64,000 nucleotides of DNA from Eggerthellaceae bacterium (GCA_017432445.1 JAFRJC010000079.1:1-64000), one strand, 5' to 3'; counted from the stretch's first letter, positions 44,855 through 54,473 are shown. Notes: generated by a model from the sequence alone, not told the origin. Numbers and translations: made by a program.

Positions 44855-47394
44855 TACTGCGCCATGCCCTTCTGCAGATAGCTTATGGACGCCTGCACTA
44901 TCTCCAGGTAGTCTCGGTCGTCCACCTGGTCGGTGAGCATGTACACGACGTTCTCAAGGCAAGTCCTGCACCGACGCCTCGCCTTCTCGTTGGCCTCGCT
45001 AATCACGGACGGGTCGATGAACCCGCTAGCTGCTCCAGCCGACATCGCGTCTTGCCAGACGTTCCCGCCGAAGAACGCATCGGGGTCGATCGTGAAAATG
45101 GTCAGCAGGAAATCGTAAGGCGCGAACTTGATGTATGCGCCCGAAGAGATGAGGTTGCCCGTGTTCTCGAGCGGAACATGCGCGTCGACCATCTTCGAGG
45201 TCATCGCCTTCTTCTGATCGTTCTCCATCGACTCGGCGTAATCCGCAAGCTTCGCCCCGAGGGCGTCCTGAAGCTTATCCTGGATTTCTGCCAGCAACGC
45301 CTTGGCGGCTTCAGTGGTGGATACCTTGTCCTTGTTTAAGCTGTCCGCCCATTTGGAGTCGAGCACCGACCAGGTCAGGTTCGATATCGTGTGAAGCGGC
45401 TTTCCCGTGTCCTTCGAACGCTCGTCGTAAAGGTACTTGGCGACCTCGGCCGCGATAACCTCCTCGACGGGGATGCCGCACGATGCGAAAATCGGGTGCG
45501 ACTTGTCGACGAAGATGCGGATGCTGCCGATTCCCTTGTCCAGGATGACGGGCGTCGTTTTCTTCGTCAGGAAATCCTGCATCGGGTTGGTGACGGCGAA
45601 AACCTCCAGGTCAATCGGCTCGCTTCTCGTGTCGTCGGGGAACACGATGGTCAGCGACTTGTCCGACAGATCATCGTCTCTGCTTGAGTTCTTTAGCAGC
45701 ACGTCTGGCGCGAGCGGGTTCATCTTGTTCTTCCCGTACCCGCATACGATACACGTCTCGTCGTTGGCGTTGTTCCGCGTTCCGCATACATCGCAGTTCC
45801 ACGGTTCGAGGATCTTCGGGTTCTGGTCGGCTCCGCAATGTGGGCACGTGAACGCTGAAAGCGCAATCCTCTGTCCGCATTCCTCGTTAACGCATGTCTT
45901 CCCGAGCAGCACGTATCCGCAGATTCCACAGACCTCGTCGTTCTCGGAAATCTGGTTGTCGCATTCCGGGCAGGTGATGACCGTCGGCATGGGCGGCTGG
46001 TCGGCCGTCTCCACGAGCCGCCACCACTCCTCGTCGTCGTAGAAGCCCTTGATCTTCGCCTTGAACTTCGCATAGTATTCTTGCTCGACCTCGCGGCTGA
46101 TGCGTTTCGCCTTGCCCGCCGCTGCGTCCCAGGTCCCCATGTACATGTCGCCGCGTCCGATGTTGCGGACCTTGCGGTACCCGTGGAAGAGCCGCGCAAT
46201 CGGCGACGTATTCTTCTCGGGGCCCATCTTGCCGGGTTGAAGCGAAGTCGTTCCGCGCAGATACTCGATTGCATGCTGCCACTCGGCGCTGCTCCTCTGG
46301 AAGTCGGTCTTCATGAAGTCGACGGGGACAGAATCGATGTGAATCTCGCCGATGATGCGCCCGTAAGGTGAGTCGATCGGGTAGTCCTTCACCTGTTGCT
46401 GAAGCTCATCGTAGAAGGTGAAGAACGCGTCCTTCTCGCCGATCCTGATGGCGCGCCCGTTGCGAATGAGGTCGATTCCGAAATCCGTTGTGCTGTCAAA
46501 GCGCTGTACGCCGACCCACCCGGTTACCTTCTCCTGGATGGTCCTGAACTCTCTGCTGCCGCATGAAGGGCACGTATCCTCTCCGGAAGCGACGATGGAG
46601 GTGCAATGCGAGCAGCGACGCGTCGAGCCGAGCACCTTGTCGATGTCGATACGCGCTTCGATCTGCTCGCCGTTCCTCGTCACGTAGCGGTTCGAACCCC
46701 ATGCGCAATGCTCGAATGGCTCGCACATCTGCCCATCGATCGTGATGGCAATCTCGGAATCGCGAAGAATGGTCGCGTACCGACGCCCGATCTGGGCGCG
46801 AATCGTGGGCCTGCCGTAGCCTATTAGCTTTGAAACGAAACCGTAGTTCGAATTGCCCTTGGGCCACCAGTCGTCAACCTCGATTATCGTTCCGCATTGC
46901 CCTTCCTTGAATACGGCATTTGGGCCCTTCTTCTCCGTGTAGACGGGAAGGGTGTAGTTTTTCGTGTTGTTGATGTTGTTCAGGTCGATGACGACGCGAA
47001 TGTAGTAGTCGGAATTCGCTTTCGCCGTCATTAGGGTCGTCCGATTGCCGAGTTTCCCTGTGGAGATGTTGAATCCCATGCCGAAGAGACCGAGCGTATC
47101 GTAGGGGTTGTTGCCCGAAAAGCCAGCCTTGATCGCCTTCTCCGCTTCCTCGTCGGTCATGCCTGGCCCGTTGTCGGCAACGCGAAGACGTCCGCTCCCG
47201 TTGCTGATGTTGCTGTTGCTCGGAAGCTCTATTGTCACAGAAGGGTGGTCTACAACAATCCCTTGAAGCTTTGCGCTCGCAAACGAGTCTATGCCGTTGT
47301 CGATAAGCTCGCAAAGCGCATCAAGCGGCTTCATGGGCGTGTGCGTCAATGCAAGGAGAACCTTTGGGTCCGGCGTGAAATCGAAACTCTTCAT
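44854..47394 (-). CDS. MORC-like GHKL ATPase with multiple zinc ribbons
   Basis: The 846-residue protein has a GHKL ATPase at the N-terminus (LCELIDNGIDSF near 27-38, VADNGPGM near 72, LGLFGMGFN near 100), a transducer-like S5 region, and several zinc ribbons (CSHCTSIVASGEDTCPSCG near 255-275; a run of CxxC motifs between about 475 and 560). MORC/Hsp90-type ATPases in bacteria sit in restriction operons and are thought to clamp DNA. Here the order is MORC, Mrr-helicase, endonuclease, methyltransferase. Confidence 0.9.
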   Translation of the reverse strand: MKSFDFTPDPKVLLALTHTPMKPLDALCELIDNGIDSFASAKLQGIVVDHPSVTIELPSNSNISNGSGRLRVADNGPGMTDEEAEKAIKAGFSGNNPYDTLGLFGMGFNISTGKLGNRTTLMTAKANSDYYIRVVIDLNNINNTKNYTLPVYTEKKGPNAVFKEGQCGTIIEVDDWWPKGNSNYGFVSKLIGYGRPTIRAQIGRRYATILRDSEIAITIDGQMCEPFEHCAWGSNRYVTRNGEQIEARIDIDKVLGSTRRCSHCTSIVASGEDTCPSCGSREFRTIQEKVTGWVGVQRFDSTTDFGIDLIRNGRAIRIGEKDAFFTFYDELQQQVKDYPIDSPYGRIIGEIHIDSVPVDFMKTDFQRSSAEWQHAIEYLRGTTSLQPGKMGPEKNTSPIARLFHGYRKVRNIGRGDMYMGTWDAAAGKAKRISREVEQEYYAKFKAKIKGFYDDEEWWRLVETADQPPMPTVITCPECDNQISENDEVCGICGYVLLGKTCVNEECGQRIALSAFTCPHCGADQNPKILEPWNCDVCGTRNNANDETCIVCGYGKNKMNPLAPDVLLKNSSRDDDLSDKSLTIVFPDDTRSEPIDLEVFAVTNPMQDFLTKKTTPVILDKGIGSIRIFVDKSHPIFASCGIPVEEVIAAEVAKYLYDERSKDTGKPLHTISNLTWSVLDSKWADSLNKDKVSTTEAAKALLAEIQDKLQDALGAKLADYAESMENDQKKAMTSKMVDAHVPLENTGNLISSGAYIKFAPYDFLLTIFTIDPDAFFGGNVWQDAMSAGAASGFIDPSVISEANEKARRRCRTCLENVVYMLTDQVDDRDYLEIVQASISYLQKGMAQ

Positions 47395-47761
47395 AATTAC
47401 CGTCCTTTGGGAATCGACAAAGATGCCGTGATTGCCTTAGCTGAAATTCTATCACCCGATACTCAAAAAAGGCATTTACCAGTGCGGAGAGGCTAACGAA
47501 GTCTTTTGCAATGTCGCTTTTAATGGCAGTTAGATTCATGCTTTCAAGAGCATAATCTTTTGAGCAGCGTTGTGAGTATTGTGCGAGATTATCGCCCGTG
47601 GTTTTACATACGCGGGAAACCAATACTTAATCTCAATCTTCATCGCTAGCGGGCTCTTATGTTCAAGCAGTATTGAAATCGACCTTAGTAAACCAAAACT
47701 GCAGAATACGCATCAGGATTAATAGGGCTCTGCCCTATTAATCCTGATGCGAGCTAAACGT
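47395..47761. other. Gene-free stretch ending in a perfect 19-bp palindrome
   Basis: No gene is supported in this 367-bp gap, which is AT-rich compared with its left neighbour. At 47710-47728 and 47732-47750 two perfect 19-bp arms (start GCATCAGGATTAATAGGGC) enclose a three-base loop, 12 bp beyond the stop of the alpha-CTD/sigma-like gene. No T-run follows on either strand, so it may be a terminator of unusual form or a protein-binding site. The promoter of the MORC-like gene must lie here as well. Confidence 0.6.
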
Positions 47762-50479
47762 TTATCGTTTTTTCCGAATCGCAACACCTGCATGCACCTC
47801 GAAACCGAGGTCTTCTATCGCACGCTTATTAAGCTTCTCCTTATCGCCGTCAGGGAATAATTTGAAATAGATCTTCTTTATTTGCACTAGGCTATAACGA
47901 TCGTCCGTTAGGTTCTCTCGGAGCCTATATGCTTCTATAAAATCGAAGTGAGCGTAATCTCTCTCATTCCTGGATCGATCCTTCACTTTTTTATTTACGC
48001 GATTCATCTTTATATAACCGCCAGAAACATATTGTTTTACGTATGTGAGATAGCTTGTCTTGAAGGTGCTGGGCTCGACGCCGTATTCCTGTTCATATGC
48101 GTTCGCGAGATCGTCGATAGAAATCGGGGCAAGTTTCTTTGCCAAAGACTTAACTTGTTCTTCCCGATCGGCATTTTTGCCCACGATAATCATGGGCATT
48201 CTTCTGCACGGCCTGTATGGCAATCCCTTTGCCTCTTTGTTTGCCTCATAGTATTTGCGCAGCACACTGTGTAATTCGTAAGGATCATCTAAACCATAAT
48301 CTGAGAGAACCTCAGGATTGTTTCGAAGGAAAACTCTCGTTGAAATCTCTTTATTGAAATGCTCCCTTAGCCTCAGCTCCTTCAGCAAACAAGGAATATC
48401 GTACTCACGATAGTCGTAATACCTCATCCGTTTTCCGTTGCCGCTTATCACGCATTCGTTATGCCGCATCGTGGACGTATATCTTTCGGAAAGAGCGAAC
48501 TCACCGTCAGCGTCTAATCCATGCTGCGCCAGGAATTCGTAGTATCTGCTGATGAATTCAGCATCTGCTATAGAGCGCTTTGATCCGTAAAGCTTCAGAA
48601 CGTGCAGGGCGAGAACTTGCCTGCTAGCTTTTACGTACTCTCCGCCAAGCTTGATATAGCCGTAGTAAATTGCCTCTTCAAGCTGCAGCTTCACGCGCTG
48701 CGGCAGTCGCTGCGATCGCAGGAGCTCAGTTGCCGAATAACGATATTCGCCGGAATCGCCATCAGTGAAATCGAAGTAATGCGAGGCGGCGTTCCATTCT
48801 TCTCGCGTTGCGCCTAGGCCATCGCAACAGTGTCGCTCCGTCAATTCGTAGCTCTTCAAAAGAAGGTAGTATTGCTTCGCTCTCGTTCCGTCCAAGGACA
48901 GCTTTCTGGTTGCTTTTTGCAGTATCTGTCTAACTCTTTCGCCGGTAATGCCAAGATCTACGCTGATCTCTTCGCTAGTTTTACCTTCAATCCTTTTGCT
49001 AAGAGCTGCTATCTCTTCGACATCATTAATCGAGCGATCCACCATCAAGCTCAATGGCAGATCTACGGAGAATAGCAAGCCTTCTTTTTCTTGGATTAGT
49101 CCTCGCCTGATAGCTTGCTCAACACCTCTGTTAACAAACTCATTTGATCTTTCGTCAAGCTCTGAGGAGAAGATGAGCCTGATCTCGTCAACTGTCAAAC
49201 CCCAGGGGCTTTCAGTAAGTAGTTTTTGCGCAGCAGAAGCTGCTAAAGCATCGTAAGCTTCGTTCTTGTCTACGCTCGATCCTCTTTCGAGGATAAGTAG
49301 AAAAGCAGCTGGCGAAACAACCATGCTTTCTGATAAGCCAAGTATCAAATCTCTGACAGCAAGCTTTACCTCATCCTCATGCTCTTTTCTAAACTTATCA
49401 ACCTTGTGTATTTCTTCCTGTTCAGCGACGTTGTCTTCCGACTCTTCCGCGGCAGCGTCTTCCAATAACCGCGGATGGTCAGTGAGGTAGCTCTCCATTT
49501 GCCCGTTGGCGCATTCGAGGATCTCGGCCACTGTAACTATGCCCGTATTCTTAAGGGCCAGAAGACCCCCTTCGCCAAGCGCAAGTATCTCACCTAAGCT
49601 TTTTGTTTTCGCAAACCGCAAGGCGTTCCGCGCCCTTGTAGACAGCTCAGTAACATCAAGCTCAATCGAGAAGAGCTCTTGTGGTATTTGTTTATTTCCC
49701 TTCGGCAACGGCAACTTTAATCCACTCGCTCCAGACATGGATGAACTACTTTGCCGAACGTGGTTGCCTATTGGGCTTTGACGCTTATTGAAATCGTCGA
49801 CTAGAAAATGGCTCAAGTCCCTTAAGGCTTCCTCGATTTCGGCAATCGTCTTTGCCCCAGAATTTCGCATTTCGGAAATATGACCTCGTCCTAATGCGCA
49901 TAAATCTGCGATCGTTTCGACTTTTGCTCGTTTGAGAATGTTCGATGATCGAGTTCCGAGTTTGAGCTCTTCGATGGGCAACGTATAAAGATAAGCGAGG
50001 AAGCCCTTCTCGTCCGTTAGCGCGTCGAACTCTCTCAATGCTGCAAGGGCGATTTCGTTCGCGATCTTTTTTGACGAGACGTGAATGACAGTATTTGCAT
50101 TTGACGGTAATAGCAATGATTTGGCAATACCGAGAACCTGCTCTTCGGAAAGACATTGAAGCGCATCGTAGTTATCGCTCCCTAGTCCATGCTTAAGAAG
50201 GTAGGTGGAAAGCGACATATGCACCATACTCTTTAGCGAATCATAAGGTGTTGCCTCTGGCTTTGACCTATGATTCGATTCGCAATCGGAGTTCGTTTCG
50301 TCTAGTTCTGGGCAATTAATCTCGGTGAGCCATTCAAAGGAATCGTTGTCTTGGTTGCCGAAAGGATCCCAATCTAGAGTTTGTCGCAAGAATTCAAGCA
50401 CCTCATCGCGGCTCATATTCATGGCATCATCTGCGTTGTTTGAGCCAATTTGCTCTTCGCCGTCGTTCATATCAACCAT
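47762..50479 (-). CDS. Protein with two RNAP alpha-CTD-like domains and a sigma-4-like HTH
   Basis: In this 905-residue protein, two regions match the RNA polymerase alpha C-terminal domain. One is near residues 165-225 (LPIEELKLGTRSSNILKRAK, then a second helix with EMRNSGAKTIAEIEEAL). The other is near 270-325 (LDVTELSTRARNALRFAK, ALKNTGIVTVAEIL). A sigma region-4-like helix-turn-helix follows near 500-530 (KTSEEISVDLGITGERVRQI). The last 370 residues are unrecognised and basic at the end. This is a transcription-machinery-like chimera of unknown job next to the restriction cluster. The ribosome site is weak. Confidence 0.8.
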   Translation of the reverse strand: MVDMNDGEEQIGSNNADDAMNMSRDEVLEFLRQTLDWDPFGNQDNDSFEWLTEINCPELDETNSDCESNHRSKPEATPYDSLKSMVHMSLSTYLLKHGLGSDNYDALQCLSEEQVLGIAKSLLLPSNANTVIHVSSKKIANEIALAALREFDALTDEKGFLAYLYTLPIEELKLGTRSSNILKRAKVETIADLCALGRGHISEMRNSGAKTIAEIEEALRDLSHFLVDDFNKRQSPIGNHVRQSSSSMSGASGLKLPLPKGNKQIPQELFSIELDVTELSTRARNALRFAKTKSLGEILALGEGGLLALKNTGIVTVAEILECANGQMESYLTDHPRLLEDAAAEESEDNVAEQEEIHKVDKFRKEHEDEVKLAVRDLILGLSESMVVSPAAFLLILERGSSVDKNEAYDALAASAAQKLLTESPWGLTVDEIRLIFSSELDERSNEFVNRGVEQAIRRGLIQEKEGLLFSVDLPLSLMVDRSINDVEEIAALSKRIEGKTSEEISVDLGITGERVRQILQKATRKLSLDGTRAKQYYLLLKSYELTERHCCDGLGATREEWNAASHYFDFTDGDSGEYRYSATELLRSQRLPQRVKLQLEEAIYYGYIKLGGEYVKASRQVLALHVLKLYGSKRSIADAEFISRYYEFLAQHGLDADGEFALSERYTSTMRHNECVISGNGKRMRYYDYREYDIPCLLKELRLREHFNKEISTRVFLRNNPEVLSDYGLDDPYELHSVLRKYYEANKEAKGLPYRPCRRMPMIIVGKNADREEQVKSLAKKLAPISIDDLANAYEQEYGVEPSTFKTSYLTYVKQYVSGGYIKMNRVNKKVKDRSRNERDYAHFDFIEAYRLRENLTDDRYSLVQIKKIYFKLFPDGDKEKLNKRAIEDLGFEVHAGVAIRKKR

Positions 50480-50580
50480 CCGGATATTGTCAAGCCTTGC
50501 TATCGTTGCTTCACCTGCAGATCCACCCGATATCTCAATCCCTATTGTATATGCGATATCGTCAAGACGGATTTTGAAAG

Positions 50581-50883
50581 CTAATAGCGTCCGCTTCTTT
50601 CATGAAGAACCTTGCCTTCAAGGTCGACCCACACTATTTCGAACTCGATTGCGTCAGATAGAGGGTAAGCGCCAAGATTTATGAAAGCTTTCTCGTTTTT
50701 AACCTCAACGATGGCCTTTGCGAATGCGACCACCTTACCATAACCGCTTCTATGCGTTTTCAAATCTTGCTTGTCGTAGCCCTGCTTTGCTAAAGCATAC
50801 TCGTCACCACAGAAGAGCGTTCGATACCCTTCGATGCTATTCATCTCATCAAGGTATTCGCCATAAATAAACGCGAACGACAT
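50581..50883 (-). CDS. Hypothetical protein, 100 residues
   Basis: The protein starts MSFAFIYGEYLDEMNSIEGY and contains a mixed alpha/beta sequence (YGKVVAFAKAIVEVKN, EFEIVWVDLEGKVL). ATG 50883 follows AAGGTTGA. It lies 101 bp upstream of the alpha-CTD/sigma-like gene on the same strand and may be co-transcribed with it. No family recognised. Confidence 0.55.
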   Translation of the reverse strand: MSFAFIYGEYLDEMNSIEGYRTLFCGDEYALAKQGYDKQDLKTHRSGYGKVVAFAKAIVEVKNEKAFINLGAYPLSDAIEFEIVWVDLEGKVLHERSGRY

Positions 50884-51019
50884 AAGGCTCAACCTTTCAA
50901 CTTGAACACTTTGAGTTGATAATACGCCAGGTATTCTCAATTTGAGACCTTTTCGTAGTCAAACGCAAGTGGCCTACTCCGTGTACACAGTACCCGGAGC
51001 AGCACTTGCCGGCTTACCT

Positions 51020-51236
51020 CACGCGTGTGTAACGATTCGTGAATCATGCCTGGCGTGAAGCCGGTACCGACCGTGCGGATTTCGTTGTGTTGCGCGCTCG
51101 GTCGGTGTGTCTACTGCCAAAGCCACGGCTTTGGCAGTAGACTATACGGGGGATTCCCCGCGCCCCTAAAACCGAATACTCGGCGAGACCGCTTCCAAAA
51201 CTCACTGGCCTCGCCACGATGCGAAGGAACACTGCC
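51020..51236. other. Candidate origin of transfer (oriT)
   Basis: This gene-free stretch precedes the relaxosome and relaxase genes. It holds a perfect 14-bp inverted repeat (51111-51124 with 51127-51140, start CTACTGCCAAAGCC) and a second imperfect pair, GACCG/CGGTC, at 51068-51105. Inverted repeats just upstream of mobC/relaxase genes are the usual place for oriT and nic. The gap from 50884 to 51020 holds nothing else recognised. Confidence 0.5.
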
Positions 51237-51644
51237 ATGGAGAAACATGAGAAGCAGCTCCATGTTCGCATGTCCCAAGAGGAACTCAACCGCGCGCGGA
51301 ATCTCTCGGGCACGTTGGACATGACGCTTTCCGATTTGATACGAACCCTCATTCAAATATCCGCTCCTGCCATCTCTGAAACCCCCGGCTCGCTCATCGT
51401 CATCGACCGCAGCACCGCGCTGGGTCTCAGGCGTGAGACGCGCCGCTGGGGTCACCACTTCAACCAGGCTGTGCACGCACTGAACGCCATCGCGTACTAC
51501 CTGCGCCTCGGCGAGACGGATGCCGACGAGGTCCTGGAGGAGCTCGGGAAGGTGGGCTATAAGCTCGACTCGATGAACTCGGGCGTGGCTCTGCTCCGTG
51601 CCGAGGTAGCAGATCTGGCGAGCCACCCGCGCGCCTTCATCTAG
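51237..51644 (+). CDS. MobC-like relaxosome protein
   Basis: The 135-residue protein has an N-terminal ribbon-helix-helix-like part (KQLHVRMSQEELNRARN, TLSDLIRTLIQI) and a C-terminal helical part with WGHHFNQAVHALNAIAYYLR, typical of MobC accessory proteins that help the relaxase at oriT. ATG 51237 follows GAAGGAA; an upstream ATG at 51219 is less well placed. It lies 15 bp before the relaxase. Confidence 0.8.
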   Translation: MEKHEKQLHVRMSQEELNRARNLSGTLDMTLSDLIRTLIQISAPAISETPGSLIVIDRSTALGLRRETRRWGHHFNQAVHALNAIAYYLRLGETDADEVLEELGKVGYKLDSMNSGVALLRAEVADLASHPRAFI

Positions 51645-51659
51645 GCGGGTGAAGCGACA

Positions 51660-52934
51660 ATGCCGGTATTGAAGCCCATATCGGGGCACAGCTCGGCACG
51701 CCCCATCATGCTCTACCTCATGAAGAAGAACCGCTCGATCGCAGCCGACTACATCAACCTCGACGCGCCACTCGATGAGCGCGATGCCGTTTGCTTCGAC
51801 TGGGCCGCCGAGATGGACGCGACCCGGCACGCCCTCGGCAACGACGTACCCTGGCGCGGGATGCGCGTTCGCACCTACAAGCACTACATAGTCTCGCCCG
51901 ACCCGAAAGACCATATCGGGCTCGACGATTTGCGCGACCTTACGCGATCGTGGGCCTCGGAGCACTTTGGCGACTACGAGGTCGCCATCGTCTACCACGA
52001 CGACAACGAGCGCGGCATCCCGCACGCCCACGTGGTCGTGAACAACACCAACCTCGAAACGGGCCGCAGGCTGCAGGATCCAGACCCTGCGGCGCTCAAC
52101 CACTCGCTGCAGAGGATGGCGGCCGAACGGGGGCTTCGCCACTTCTCGGACACTGCAGAGCTGGCCGGGGTGACGGCGCGGGCAGAGAAGATGAGCAAGC
52201 GGACACGCCCCAGGTCGCTTCAACGCGAGTACGTGCGACGCGCGGAGGCCGATCTCGTCGCCCAAGGCGAGTACTCGTGGACCGCGGACATCCGCGCCCG
52301 CGTTAGGGTCGCCCGTACCGTCGCGAGGAGCGAGGCGGAGTTCAGAGGCGCGCTCTCCGCCATGGGGATCGTGGTCTCCGACAACTCGCCGAAGGCGCCG
52401 AGGCGCGACTGGCTGTACAGCTTCGCGGACCATCCGGCCAGGCGCATCTCGGGCGAGAAGCTGGGGCTGTCATACGGCAGGGAAAGGCTGCTCTCCTCGT
52501 TCAAACTAAAGGGCGCGGGGCATCTGCCCGACGCGTCCGAGAGAGAGATCGCCCGCATCGCCAAGGCCGCGATAGAGGTTGGCGACCTCGAGGGGCTGAG
52601 GAGGCTCGCTCGCGCGGTCGCCCTCATCGACGCCAACAACATCTGCTGCCTTCGCGACCTCGAGCGCTTCAGGGCCTCCGATTACGCTAAGCGGGTATGG
52701 ACCGACCCGGGAGAGGAGGAGGCGGGCCAGCTCGTGGCCTTCATCGAGCAAGCGGGGATCCTCCCCGAAAGGGCGTCCCCGTACGCAGCTAGGGAACCTG
52801 CCAGCAGGCGCCAGAGCGGCGGCCGCCGCGGCGAGGGAGGCTTTTCTAGCAGGGCCGGCTCGGAGCGCCTGCGAGACGCGCCCGCGCAATCACAACAGCA
52901 AAGGACCGGCAACGAAAAGGGCGGTGCGAGATGA
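51660..52934 (+). CDS. MobA/VirD2-type relaxase
   Basis: The 424-residue relaxase has RTYKHYIVSPDP near 75 and the metal-binding motif ERGIPHAHVVVNNTN near 118-132 (H-x-H), preceded by VAIVYHDD. It lacks a helicase domain, so it is of the small mobilization type. It nicks oriT and leads single-strand transfer. No type IV secretion genes are in the window, so the element would depend on another for transfer. Its stop overlaps the next gene by ATGA. Confidence 0.92.
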   Translation: MPVLKPISGHSSARPIMLYLMKKNRSIAADYINLDAPLDERDAVCFDWAAEMDATRHALGNDVPWRGMRVRTYKHYIVSPDPKDHIGLDDLRDLTRSWASEHFGDYEVAIVYHDDNERGIPHAHVVVNNTNLETGRRLQDPDPAALNHSLQRMAAERGLRHFSDTAELAGVTARAEKMSKRTRPRSLQREYVRRAEADLVAQGEYSWTADIRARVRVARTVARSEAEFRGALSAMGIVVSDNSPKAPRRDWLYSFADHPARRISGEKLGLSYGRERLLSSFKLKGAGHLPDASEREIARIAKAAIEVGDLEGLRRLARAVALIDANNICCLRDLERFRASDYAKRVWTDPGEEEAGQLVAFIEQAGILPERASPYAAREPASRRQSGGRRGEGGFSSRAGSERLRDAPAQSQQQRTGNEKGGAR

Positions 52935-53500
52935 TAGTCAAGACCTACTACGAGGGAGGCCACATCGTCGCCTTCGACACGGACCACATGACCGAGAGCA
53001 TGCCCCAGAAGGGCAACATGCTCACGAACTACTCCATAGACCTCGACGACGTTAACGGCGAGAGGCTGTGGCTTTCGACGTACTACTACGAGGCAAGCGA
53101 CGCCTACCGCGAGACGGTCGGCCCCAAGGGCCTGCCCGTGGCGCGCAGACGCGACGGCTGGAGCTTCCTGATAGCCGACGACGAGGACATGGAGAAGCTG
53201 ACCCGCGTCACGGTCGACGGAGAGGACGCCCTCGTGCGCGTCGCGGGCGCGCTCGTAGACGCGACCGCGCTCAGCCATGCCTATGACGTAGCCGAGGACA
53301 TCATTCCGAAGGCCGTCAAAGCCCACCACCACCTCGTCGCCGAGCTCGCAAACGTACCCGGAATTGACATCGAGGTTGAGGCGTGCAACCGAATGGGCTT
53401 TCCGTTTGAGACGTTCCAGGCGGTACGACGCTATGAACCCGCTGACGAAGCCGTGGGCGAAATCAACCGTGACCTATTTGGCGTGTCTGAGAAGCCTTGA
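52931..53500 (+). CDS. Hypothetical protein translationally coupled to relaxase
   Basis: The 189-residue soluble protein (start MIVKTYYEGGHIVAFDTDHM) contains YYYEASDAYRETVGPKGLPV and a central strand region. It overlaps the relaxase stop by ATGA, so it is likely a mobilization-linked gene. No family recognised. Confidence 0.6.
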   Translation: MIVKTYYEGGHIVAFDTDHMTESMPQKGNMLTNYSIDLDDVNGERLWLSTYYYEASDAYRETVGPKGLPVARRRDGWSFLIADDEDMEKLTRVTVDGEDALVRVAGALVDATALSHAYDVAEDIIPKAVKAHHHLVAELANVPGIDIEVEACNRMGFPFETFQAVRRYEPADEAVGEINRDLFGVSEKP

Positions 53501-53528
53501 ACCAAAAGGCAAGAACACTCGGAAGGCT

Positions 53529-54473
53529 CTACTCGGGCTTGATTCTCTTTGCGAACGCCTCGTACTCCGCCTTGTCGATGAATCCGCCGTCGAGGAGCGA
53601 TTTCATCTTCTCAAGCGCCTCGTCAGGAGTTTGCCCGCTCTCCGCGGCTTTCTCCTCGACCTCGCGCTCTCGCTCCTCCTCGGCCGCTATGACCTCCTGG
53701 ATCTCGATGATGTCCTGCTCGAGGTCCTCTTCCGTGTAGTCGAACTTGGCGTCGTCGAGGCAGTAAACGAGCCGCATTCCCATCGGTCGCATCGATACCA
53801 GCGTCAGGCCGCCCGATGCAATGCCTCCGATGATAGGAATCGCCTTCGCAACGCCCTTGGCGAAGACCTCCTTGGTCATGCTCTTACCGAAGAACTGGGC
53901 GATCGATTTCACGATGGGATAGTAGAACGTCTTGGTAAGCGCCATGTTCGGGATCTTCTTCAGCGCCTGCTGCGACAAGGCCGACGACATGGTCTTCAAG
54001 GTGGCGGATGCGCCGCTCGCGCCGAACATCGTGCCTAGGTATACGATGAACGTGCCCAACACTTTGTCCGAGTCTATGCCGTCGTCGCTCCAAAGGTCTT
54101 CTGCACCGTAGAGATATGCGATCTCCTGGGCAAGCCTGAGCGCAAATCCGTAGTATTGCAGGAGGTCCGCCGGGATGGTCCCCGCCATGGCGATCCCTCC
54201 AGGGATGCCTGCAGCGAACGAGAAGCCGGAAGACTCCAGCGTGCGCTTGTTGACGAGGCCCTTGGCAAGCCTGAGTAGCTCCTCGCGGCTGCATCCCGCC
54301 TCGACTGGGCCCACTTCGATTATTCGCGCACGCCTCTCTGGGTCCGACGAATCGAAGAACTTGTTGAGGAAGTCCTTTCGGTCAACCTTCACGCCCGGTA
54401 CGGTCATCGCTTTCTCGATGATCTCGACGATCATGCTGTCTCGATCGCCAGATGGCAAGACTTTTTCGCCCAT
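53529..54473 (-). CDS. EcsC-like membrane-associated protein with C-terminal SHOCT
   Basis: In this 314-residue protein, residues about 80-215 carry glycine/alanine-rich hydrophobic segments (GFSFAAGIPGGIAMAGTIPA, FIVYLGTMFGASGASATLK) like EcsC-family proteins. The last 30 residues match a SHOCT domain (LEKMKSLLDGGFIDKAEYEA). An acidic linker lies between them. GGAGGCTGG precedes the start. It probably binds membranes; function unknown. Confidence 0.75.
   Translation of the reverse strand: MGEKVLPSGDRDSMIVEIIEKAMTVPGVKVDRKDFLNKFFDSSDPERRARIIEVGPVEAGCSREELLRLAKGLVNKRTLESSGFSFAAGIPGGIAMAGTIPADLLQYYGFALRLAQEIAYLYGAEDLWSDDGIDSDKVLGTFIVYLGTMFGASGASATLKTMSSALSQQALKKIPNMALTKTFYYPIVKSIAQFFGKSMTKEVFAKGVAKAIPIIGGIASGGLTLVSMRPMGMRLVYCLDDAKFDYTEEDLEQDIIEIQEVIAAEEEREREVEEKAAESGQTPDEALEKMKSLLDGGFIDKAEYEAFAKRIKPE

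Noticed and set aside
47321-47623. 100-codon minus-strand frame across the MORC-like gene start
   Set aside because: It overlaps the well-supported gene start, has no ribosome site and its composition is unlike a protein.
51111-52433. 440-codon minus-strand frame opposite MobC and the relaxase
   Set aside because: Antisense shadow; the plus strand has recognisable relaxase motifs.
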